From Prevotella sp. CAG:1092 (lineage in GTDB: Bacteria; Bacteroidota; Bacteroidia; Bacteroidales; Bacteroidaceae): a DNA stretch of 12,060 nucleotides. The stretch is taken from positions 1 to 12,060 of the forward strand of contig HF993987.1 in the NCBI GenBank assembly GCA_000436915.1, in the 5' to 3' direction. The stretch's first letter is position 1, and every line of letters starts with the position of its first letter. The notes under the pieces were generated by a model that was not told the origin of the DNA, searched no databases, and was given only the letters and a program-made list of their open reading frames with translations. Shown piece by piece: positions 7,054 to 12,060 of this stretch. The position numbers and the translations under genes were made by a program.

Positions 7054-8799
7054 ATGGCCAAAACAGATTTTGAGAATATAGATAAAGACAATCCTGAGCT
7101 ACAACAAGCTCTTCAGATTATAAGATTTACCCGTCGCTCGCTCTTCCTTACAGGAAAAGCAGGGACGGGTAAGTCTACTTTCTTACGTTATATAGCCAGC
7201 CATACCAAGAAGAAAAATATCATTCTTGCTCCTACAGGTATAGCTGCTATTAATGCAGGAGGTTCCACCCTCCATAGCTTCTTCAAACTTCCTTTCCATC
7301 CTTTGCTTCCAACTGATGTCAGCTATAGTCCGCGCAACATCCGCGACACGCTAAAATACAATCGTGAGAAGGTAAAGCTCATTCAGGAGGTAGAACTCAT
7401 CATCATCGATGAGATAAGTATGGTACGTGCCGACATCATCGATTTTATAGATAAAGTGCTGCGCATATATTGTCGCAACATGCGTGAACCTTTTGGCGGC
7501 AAGCAGATGTTGTTTGTTGGCGATATCTATCAGCTTGAACCTGTTATCAAGGAGGAAGACCGCCAGCTGTTGCGTCCTTTCTATAAGTCAGGCTATTTCT
7601 TTGATGCCAATGTGTTCCGTCAAATGCGCCAGGTGTGTATAGAGCTACGCAAGGTATACCGCCAAAACGACCCTGAGTTTATTGGCATACTCGACAATAT
7701 CCGCATATCGCAAGTTTCCGACCGCCAGCTTTCTATGCTCAACACTCGTGTTGGAGCTGAGATTGACAACAACGATGGTCAACTCTCTATCACCCTTTCC
7801 ACCCTTCGCGATACTGTCGACTTCATCAACCAACGAAAGCTTGACGAACTTGAGGGCGAGCAGATGTTGTTTCAAGGTAATGTGCAAGGTGAGTTTCCTG
7901 TTAACAGCCTCCCTACCCCTATGGAGCTAATCTTAAAGATTGGTGCACAGGTGTTGTTCGTGAAAAACGATAAGGAGAAAAGATGGGTAAATGGAACCCT
8001 TGGCACCATTACAGGAGTTGATGAAGAAGGCTACAATTATATTACCATCTTGCTTGAGAATGGCTTAGAATTTGATGTTGAGCGCGAAGTATGGAGCAAC
8101 ATGCGCTATACTTTCGACGAAACAGAAAAGAAAATCGTAGAAGAGGAAATAGGCACTTATACCCAATTTCCTATACGCTTGGCATGGGCAATAACCGTTC
8201 ACAAGAGTCAAGGTCTTACCTTTAGCAACGTAAAGATTGATTTCACGGGTGGTGTCTTTGCTGCAGGACAAACCTACGTGGCTCTATCTCGATGTAAATC
8301 CTTAGAAGGTATAAGCCTTAACCTTCCTATACGTCGAGGAGATATCTTCGTAAATCGTGCCGTTGTCGACTTTGCTCGCAACTACAACGATAATGCAGTC
8401 ATTCAGTCTGCCTTATCGCAATCCAAGGCCGACCAGCAATATCATGATGCTATTGAAGCTTTCGACAAAGGCGACATGCAGTCGGCACTCGACAATTTCT
8501 TCCTTGCCATTCATAGTCGTTACGATATCGAGAAGCCTATCGCCAAACGCTATTTGCGCAAGAAACTATCTATCGTCAATACTTTGCAAAACAAGATTAC
8601 TCAACTGCAGCAGGAAGCTGACAGTCAACGCAAAGCCCTTATGAAGTTTGCTACAGAATATGTGGTAATGGGCAAAGAATGCGAAAGCGAAGGCATGACG
8701 GATGCAGCCATCCGCAACTACGAAAAAGCTCTTGAACTTTGCCCCGACCATACTGTGGCTAAGCGCAGACTAAAGAAGCTAAAGAAGAATAAGAAGTAA
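7054..8799 (+). CDS. PIF1/RecD-like superfamily 1 helicase with C-terminal TPR-like region
   Basis: Probable ATP-dependent 5'-3' DNA helicase of the PIF1/RecD2 group of superfamily 1. The 581-residue protein has ordered helicase motifs: Walker A GKAGTGKST at 34-42, APTGIAA at 59-65, Walker B IIIDEISM at 116-123, motif III GDIYQLEP at 156-163, motif V TVHKSQGLTF at 381-390 and motif VI YVALSRCKSLEG at 408-419, with the arginine finger at Arg413. After about residue 440 it departs from the helicase fold. A segment near 455-485 (YHDAIEAFDKGDMQSALDNF) and one near 535-570 (ending AAIRNYEKALELCPDH) look like tetratricopeptide repeats, separated by a predicted coiled coil at about 505-530. The C-terminus is lysine-rich. 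It begins 20 nt after the PBP stop. The fused tail suggests a partner-binding role, but substrate and partner are unknown. No gene symbol is justified. Confidence 0.88.
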   Translation: MAKTDFENIDKDNPELQQALQIIRFTRRSLFLTGKAGTGKSTFLRYIASHTKKKNIILAPTGIAAINAGGSTLHSFFKLPFHPLLPTDVSYSPRNIRDTLKYNREKVKLIQEVELIIIDEISMVRADIIDFIDKVLRIYCRNMREPFGGKQMLFVGDIYQLEPVIKEEDRQLLRPFYKSGYFFDANVFRQMRQVCIELRKVYRQNDPEFIGILDNIRISQVSDRQLSMLNTRVGAEIDNNDGQLSITLSTLRDTVDFINQRKLDELEGEQMLFQGNVQGEFPVNSLPTPMELILKIGAQVLFVKNDKEKRWVNGTLGTITGVDEEGYNYITILLENGLEFDVEREVWSNMRYTFDETEKKIVEEEIGTYTQFPIRLAWAITVHKSQGLTFSNVKIDFTGGVFAAGQTYVALSRCKSLEGISLNLPIRRGDIFVNRAVVDFARNYNDNAVIQSALSQSKADQQYHDAIEAFDKGDMQSALDNFFLAIHSRYDIEKPIAKRYLRKKLSIVNTLQNKITQLQQEADSQRKALMKFATEYVVMGKECESEGMTDAAIRNYEKALELCPDHTVAKRRLKKLKKNKK

Positions 8800-8868
8800 G
8801 GAATTGAGCCGGAATTAAGATGTAATGGAGCTAAAGAAATAGCCAACTATCATAATATACATAACGAA

Positions 8869-8898
8869 AAAGGCAAACGAAACAAATCGCTTGCCTTT
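8869..8898. terminator. Bidirectional terminator between the helicase gene and uxaC
   Basis: AAAGGCAA at 8869-8876 pairs with TTGCCTTT at 8891-8898. After one A/C mismatch the stem continues with CGA (8878-8880) and TCG (8887-8889), closing on the six-base loop AACAAA. On the plus strand the stem runs into TTTATTATT, and on the minus strand into TTTTTCG. It sits 69 nt after the helicase stop and 30 nt past the uxaC stop, so it probably ends both convergent transcripts. Confidence 0.85.
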
Positions 8899-8928
8899 AT
8901 TATTAACTATCAATAAATATACTTTATT

Positions 8929-10332
8929 TTAGTAGAACTTGAAATAGTTCTTTGCGTTGTTGTAAGAGATATCCTCAACCATACGAGAAAGGCTCTCCAT
9001 ATCGTTAGGAAGCAATCCCTTTTCAACGTCGTTACCCAAGAGGTTGCAAAGCAATCTTCTGAAGTACTCATGACGAGGATAGCTCAAGAATGAACGGCTA
9101 TCGGTAAGCATACCTACGAAGCGGCTCAACAATCCGAGTACTGAAAGAGCGTTCATCTGGCGTGTCATACCATCGAGCTGATCGTTGAACCACCAGCCAG
9201 AACCAAACTGGATCTTACCTGGGCAAGAACCATCCTGGAAGTTACCAAGCATAGTAGCGATAACCTCGTTAGCGCATGGGTTAAGAGTATAGAGGATAGT
9301 ACGTGTTAGCTTACCTCTCATATTGAGCTTGTTGAGGAAATGGCTCATAGCCTTAGCTGTTGTGAACTCACCAATAGAGTCGAAACCTGTATCAGCACCA
9401 AGCTTGTCATACATCAAAGTATTGTTGTCGCGAATAGCGCCATAGTGATACTGCTGAGTCCAGTCTGCATTATAGTCCATTTCTGCACAAACAGTAAGGA
9501 ATGCATTCTTATACTGGCGAACCTCCTCAATAGAAAGCTGCTGTCCGCTCATAGCCTTAGCGAAGATAGTCTCAATCTGAGAATCTGTATACTCCTCATC
9601 ATAGAACTCCTCGATACCGTGGTCAGAAAGCTTGCAACCATTCTCTGCGAAGAAGTCGTGACGCTTCTGAAGAGCATCAACCATATCCTTGAAAGTAGTG
9701 ATGGTAACACCAGCTACTTCGCCAAGCTTATTGATATATTCAGCATAGTCTGGCTTCTCGATGTTCATAGCCTTGTCAGGACGCCATGCAGGAATCATCT
9801 TAATCTCGAAACCACTCTCACGAGTCTGCTTGTGGTAGCGAAGATCGTCGATTGGATCATCTGTAGTACATACGCACTCTACATTATAATGACGCATCAA
9901 ACCACGAGCGCTAAACTCTGGCTGCAACAATTTCTCGTTACACTCGTCATAAATCTCACGTGCTGTCTTTGGCGAAAGAAGCTTATCGATACCGAAAGCA
10001 GTCTTAAGCTCAAGGTGAGTCCAATGATAAAGAGGGTTGCGGAAAGTATAAGGTACGGTCTCAGCCCACTTTTCAAACTTCTCCCAGTCAGATGTATCCT
10101 TTCCTGTACAGAAACGCTCATCAACACCATTAGTACGCATAGCACGCCACTTGTAGTGGTCGCCACCAAGCCAAAGCTCTGTGATGCTCTTAAACTTGTG
10201 GTCGTTAGCAACCATTTCTGGAATCAGATGGCAATGGTAATCGATGATAGGCATCTTAGCCGCATGATTGTGAAACAAATCCTGTGCAGTTTGTGTATCC
10301 AACAGGAAGTTTTCATCCATAAACTTTTTCAT
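8929..10332 (-). CDS. uxaC: Uronate (glucuronate) isomerase UxaC
   Basis: UxaC interconverts D-glucuronate with D-fructuronate and D-galacturonate with D-tagaturonate, the first cytoplasmic step in using uronic acids such as those from pectin and glucuronoxylan. The 467-residue protein is close to E. coli UxaC (470). It belongs to the amidohydrolase superfamily, with the metal-binding DYHCHL motif (His33 and His35), the KWRAMRTNGV segment at 61-70, TTDDP at 156-160, GSGWWFNDQ at 377-385 and LTDSRSF (Asp411) near the end. The start at 10332 gives MKKFMDENFLLDT, resembling the N-terminus of E. coli UxaC. A start four codons later is possible but less likely. It stands alone on the minus strand, with no other uronate gene (uxaA, uxaB, uxuA, uxuB, kdgK) in the window. 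It has its own consensus promoter and shares a terminator with the convergent helicase gene. Confidence 0.96.
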   Translation of the reverse strand: MKKFMDENFLLDTQTAQDLFHNHAAKMPIIDYHCHLIPEMVANDHKFKSITELWLGGDHYKWRAMRTNGVDERFCTGKDTSDWEKFEKWAETVPYTFRNPLYHWTHLELKTAFGIDKLLSPKTAREIYDECNEKLLQPEFSARGLMRHYNVECVCTTDDPIDDLRYHKQTRESGFEIKMIPAWRPDKAMNIEKPDYAEYINKLGEVAGVTITTFKDMVDALQKRHDFFAENGCKLSDHGIEEFYDEEYTDSQIETIFAKAMSGQQLSIEEVRQYKNAFLTVCAEMDYNADWTQQYHYGAIRDNNTLMYDKLGADTGFDSIGEFTTAKAMSHFLNKLNMRGKLTRTILYTLNPCANEVIATMLGNFQDGSCPGKIQFGSGWWFNDQLDGMTRQMNALSVLGLLSRFVGMLTDSRSFLSYPRHEYFRRLLCNLLGNDVEKGLLPNDMESLSRMVEDISYNNAKNYFKFY

Positions 10333-10388
10333 GTTTTCTTTCTGTTTTAATAGATTATAGTATTGTTATAATTTACATTTTTAATGTT

Positions 10389-10406
10389 AAGAGAGCAATA
10401 TCTCTT
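10389..10406. repeat. Short hairpin in the uxaC leader
   Basis: AAGAGA at 10389-10394 and TCTCTT at 10401-10406 are exact reverse complements around a six-base loop. They lie just inside the predicted 5' end of the uxaC transcript, a few bases past the -7 element. The site could be a 5' stabilising hairpin or an operator half-site pair overlapping the start of transcription. At 6 bp it may also be chance. Confidence 0.35.
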
Positions 10407-10414
10407 TCAACTTG

Positions 10415-10445
10415 CAAAGTTAATGGAAAATGTAATAGCAACAAA
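10415..10445 (-). promoter_or_regulatory. Consensus Bacteroidetes promoter of uxaC
   Basis: Read on the minus strand, TTTG (10445-10442) is followed after exactly 19 nt by TAACTTTG (10422-10415), a full match to the TTTG / TAnnTTTG consensus at ideal spacing. The start of transcription would be near 10408, giving a leader of about 75 nt before the uxaC ATG at 10332. Confidence 0.75.
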
Positions 10446-10484
10446 ATAATTAGCCGTTAATTTTTGGCTACTTTGTATTAAAAT

Positions 10485-10520
10485 AAGTTACTAAGCCATA
10501 AAACTTACAGATTGTAACTT
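10485..10520. promoter_or_regulatory. Inverted repeat in the uxaC-ansA divergent region, possible operator
   Basis: AAGTTAC at 10485-10491 and GTAACTT at 10514-10520 are exact reverse complements 22 nt apart. The same stretch has recurring GGCTA/TAGCC half-sites (about 10451, 10466 and 10521) and an AAGCC near 10493. It lies between the two divergent promoters, 40 nt upstream of the uxaC -33 and 34 nt upstream of the ansA -33. The repeats are visible; a regulator binding here is a guess. Confidence 0.3.
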
Positions 10521-10554
10521 GGCTAACATTTTGTCACATAAATATGAGATATTA

Positions 10555-10586
10555 TTTGTTTATTCGGTAGAATTTAACTAAATTTG
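10555..10586 (+). promoter_or_regulatory. Consensus Bacteroidetes promoter of ansA
   Basis: TTTG at 10555-10558 is followed after 20 nt by TAAATTTG at 10579-10586, a full consensus match. Transcription would start near 10592-10595, leaving a leader of only about 12-15 nt before the ATG at 10607. Such a short leader has little room for a ribosome-binding site, in keeping with the weak Shine-Dalgarno use of this phylum. Confidence 0.7.
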
Positions 10587-10606
10587 CCCAAAAATAAGCA
10601 CGAGCG

Positions 10607-11638
10607 ATGTCACAAAAGGTATTAATCATTTATACAGGTGGTACTATAGGTATGGGATGTAACCCTCTAACGGGCACTTTGGAGCCGTTAGATTTCAATC
10701 ATTTGGTTGAAAGCATGCCAGAGTTTCTGCAACTTCAAACTGGTGTAGAAGTATATCAGTTTACACCTCCGATAGACTCCAGCGACATGAGTCCACGTCT
10801 TTGGGCGCAAATAGTAAGAATTATAGCTGAGAGATATAATGACTACGATGGCTTTGTTATCCTTCATGGTACCGACACCATGTCGTATACAGCAAGTGCC
10901 CTATCGTTCATGCTCGAAAACCTCACCAAGCCTGTTATCCTTACTGGTTCGCAGCTTCCTATGGGTCAACTACGTACTGATGGTAAAGAGAACCTTATTA
11001 CGAGTGTCGAATTAGCATCGTTGAAAGACAGTCATGGTCATGCAATGGTGCCAGAAGTATGTGTTTACTTTAGTGGTCGTCTGCTCCGTGGAAATCGCTC
11101 TATTAAGAAGAATGCCGATGGTTTCAATGCCTTCGACTCGTTCAACTATCCACACCTTTGCGACGCTGGCATCAACTTCACATTCCATCCTCACCACATT
11201 CTTAATCCTGATTTCTCTAAACCTATGATTCCGCATTATGCAATGGATCCTAATGTTGTGGTGTTTAGTCTTTTCCCAGGCATTCAGGAAAGCATTATTC
11301 GTCACGTGCTTGATGCTCCAGAACTTCGAAGCATCGTTATGCGTAGCTATGGTAGTGGTAATGCTCCTCAGCAGCCATGGCTCAACAAGCTACTTTATCA
11401 GGCAGCCCATCGTGGCGTGGTAATAGTAAACATCAGCCAATGTGTTGCCGGTAGCGTAGAAATGTCGCGCTACGATACAGGCTATCATCTTAAAAAAGCT
11501 GGAGTCATTAGCGGTATTGATTCTACTGTCGAGGCTGCTGTTACCAAGCTGATGTTCCTACAAGGACAATACAGCGATTCAAACATCATTCGCAATATGA
11601 TGTGCCGCTCGATAGCAGGCGAAATAACAATTGAATAA
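10607..11638 (+). CDS. ansA: Type I (cytoplasmic) L-asparaginase
   Basis: The enzyme hydrolyses L-asparagine to aspartate and ammonia. The 343-residue protein is close in length to E. coli AnsA (338). It has no signal peptide, which argues for the cytoplasmic type I enzyme over the periplasmic type II. The first active-site motif YTGGTIGMG places nucleophile Thr13 near the start. Ser59-Asp60 lie in the DSSDMSP motif. The second motif HGTDTM carries Thr89, Asp90 and Thr91. The conserved lysine is Lys167, in RGNRSIKKNADGF. The substrate-loop signature LTGSQLPMGQLRTDGKEN is at 112-129. The gene has its own promoter, diverges from uxaC across 274 nt and ends at a strong terminator, so it is probably monocistronic. 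Annotators could call it a generic asparaginase, but the motifs fit AnsA well. Confidence 0.95.
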   Translation: MSQKVLIIYTGGTIGMGCNPLTGTLEPLDFNHLVESMPEFLQLQTGVEVYQFTPPIDSSDMSPRLWAQIVRIIAERYNDYDGFVILHGTDTMSYTASALSFMLENLTKPVILTGSQLPMGQLRTDGKENLITSVELASLKDSHGHAMVPEVCVYFSGRLLRGNRSIKKNADGFNAFDSFNYPHLCDAGINFTFHPHHILNPDFSKPMIPHYAMDPNVVVFSLFPGIQESIIRHVLDAPELRSIVMRSYGSGNAPQQPWLNKLLYQAAHRGVVIVNISQCVAGSVEMSRYDTGYHLKKAGVISGIDSTVEAAVTKLMFLQGQYSDSNIIRNMMCRSIAGEITIE

Positions 11639-11676
11639 ATAGCATATGTAATTGCTATAGCATAAACTCTTCACCC

Positions 11677-11711
11677 CCCCAACATCTTTCAACTAAAGAA
11701 AGACGTTGGGG
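11677..11711 (+). terminator. Strong terminator of ansA
   Basis: CCCCAACATCTTTC at 11677-11690 pairs with GAAAGACGTTGGGG at 11698-11711 around the seven-base loop AACTAAA. The 14-bp stem has one A/C mismatch. It is followed by CAAAACTTTTAATATTTG, so the T-tract begins six bases past the stem. It starts 39 nt after the ansA stop. The left arm is part of a run of seven C at 11674-11680, a length-variable tract that could shift the stem base. Confidence 0.8.
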
Positions 11712-11760
11712 CAAAACTTTTAATATTTGTATATCAAATGTTTTGCGGTAAAACCATTTG
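11711..11760. repeat. Two overlapping, mutually exclusive hairpins after the ansA terminator
   Basis: GCAAAAC at 11711-11717 pairs with GTTTTGC at 11740-11746, extended inward by ATTTG (11725-11729) with CAAAT (11735-11739). The same CAAATG (11735-11740) can instead pair with CATTTG (11755-11760), followed by TTTT with AAAA, for a 10-bp stem with one bulged C and loop GCGGT. Both use 11735-11744, so only one can form at a time. The sequence is AT-rich and may fold this way by chance. No gene follows that it would control in cis on the plus strand within the window. Confidence 0.4.
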
Positions 11761-11909
11761 CAAGGCTCAAAGGAAAATGTCCCAAGGGAAATTTTATTGG
11801 GGAAGACTGTCCGAAAACTTAATTAGAGCAGCAACCAACTGAATTGAGCTATTTTCTTTTATTCTTTATGATTAATCAACCTCGCTACCCTTTATTAAAC
11901 AATATTTAG

Positions 11910-11997
11910 CTGCAAGCATATTGACATTTGACTGCAAGCAAAAACTCGTTTGATAGAAAGCATAGATACATTTGCTAGAAAGCATAGATTGTTCGAT
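11910..11997. repeat. Four imperfect tandem repeats of 22 bp
   Basis: Units begin at 11910, 11932, 11954 and 11976. The first two start CTGCAAGCA and the last two TAGAAAGCATAGAT. The core AAGCA occupies the same position in all four, and TTTG near the unit end is kept in the first three. By hand alignment units 1 and 2 agree at 16 of 22 positions, units 3 and 4 at 15, and units 1 and 3 at 15. The period is two turns of the DNA helix and is not a multiple of three, so a coding repeat is unlikely. There are no unique spacers, so it is not a CRISPR array. Function unknown; a protein-binding array, a mobile-element remnant or slipped-strand expansion are all possible. Confidence 0.75.
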
Positions 11998-12001
11998 ACA
12001 T

Positions 12002-12023
12002 AGCTTCGGAAACAGCCGAAGCT
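12002..12023. terminator. 8-bp perfect hairpin after the 22-bp repeats, possible weak terminator
   Basis: AGCTTCGG at 12002-12009 pairs exactly with CCGAAGCT at 12016-12023 around the loop AAACAG. It is followed on the plus strand by TATTAAG, too poor in T for a confident intrinsic terminator, and there is no T-run on the minus side. It directly follows the tandem repeats, so the two may be parts of one element. Confidence 0.4.
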
Positions 12024-12060
12024 TATTAAGTACCCCAATTCGGGATAAAATAGCGATTAG

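Larger units (their letters stand above)
11712..12060. other. About 350-nt terminal region without a convincing gene
   Basis: I see no recognisable protein, tRNA or rRNA here. The stretch holds the two alternative hairpins at 11711-11760, the four 22-bp tandem repeats at 11910-11997 and a hairpin at 12002-12023. One minus-strand frame stays open from the window edge to a TAA at 11872-11874 (62 codons), but its peptide is unfamiliar and the 22-bp repeats, not a multiple of three, run through it. TACATTTG at 11967-11974 matches the -7 element but has no -33 partner at the right distance. The region continues past the window. Confidence 0.6.

Noticed and set aside
9340..10350. Long plus-strand frame (336 codons) opposite uxaC
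   Set aside because: It lies wholly antisense to a well-supported uxaC and its translation has no recognisable domain; it is a shadow of the codon pattern of uxaC.
11790..11835. GGGGAAGACTGTCCGAAAACTTAA-like stretch suspected as an insertion-sequence end
   Set aside because: No matching inverted end, target duplication or transposase fragment was found in the window.
11777..11842. Micro-ORF of 21 codons (starting MSQGKFYWGR) preceded by AGGAAA
   Set aside because: Too short, with no promoter at suitable spacing and no recognisable peptide; one such ORF is expected by chance in 350 bases.
11910..11997. CRISPR array
   Set aside because: The units abut with no unique spacers and diverge from each other, and no cas gene is present. 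They are tandem repeats.
11872..12060. Minus-strand open frame of 62 codons entering from the right edge, ending at TAA 11872-11874
   Set aside because: It runs through the 22-bp repeats, which are not a multiple of three, and the peptide resembles no family I recognise. The sequence beyond the edge is needed to judge whether it is a gene end.

Overview
The window reads as a chromosomal stretch of housekeeping genes from a member of the Bacteroidota, most likely order Bacteroidales and probably Prevotella-like. Three things point there. LpxC and FabZ are fused into one polypeptide, a hallmark of this phylum. Several promoters match the Bacteroidetes TTTG / TAnnTTTG pattern. Most genes lack a clear Shine-Dalgarno site and have A/T-rich leaders. 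Genus-level placement is inference. All main genes are intact, and no transposase, tRNA, rRNA or CRISPR array was seen.

Layout. Bases 1-145 hold a 17-bp perfect inverted repeat (probably the terminator of a gene to the left) and a promoter. Bases 146-3362 are a tight plus-strand lipid A operon: lpxD, the lpxC-fabZ fusion, and lpxA, with gaps of 14 and 5 nt. After a 195-nt AT-rich gap come miaA (3558-4469), a class A penicillin-binding protein (4523-7033) and a PIF1/RecD-like helicase with a TPR-like tail (7054-8799), all on the plus strand. A bidirectional terminator at 8869-8898 separates them from uxaC, which is on the minus strand (8929-10332). A 274-nt divergent region carries one consensus promoter for uxaC and one for ansA (10607-11638). 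ansA ends at a strong terminator (11677-11711). The last ~350 bases hold no convincing gene but do contain overlapping hairpins and four imperfect 22-bp tandem repeats (11910-11997).

How the genes work together. LpxA adds the first 3-hydroxyacyl chain to UDP-GlcNAc, LpxC deacetylates the product (the committed step) and LpxD adds the second chain. FabZ draws on the same (R)-3-hydroxyacyl-ACP pool for fatty acid elongation. The order lpxD-(lpxC)fabZ-lpxA mirrors the proteobacterial lpxD-fabZ-lpxA cluster, with LpxC joined to the N-terminus of FabZ. The PBP1A-like enzyme builds peptidoglycan, so 146-7033 is mostly cell-envelope genes with a tRNA-modification gene in between. The helicase, uxaC (uronate catabolism) and ansA (asparagine breakdown) are unrelated functions.

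No previously undescribed multi-gene system is evident. The sequence least explained by known genes is the 11712-12060 tail, chiefly its 22-bp repeats.
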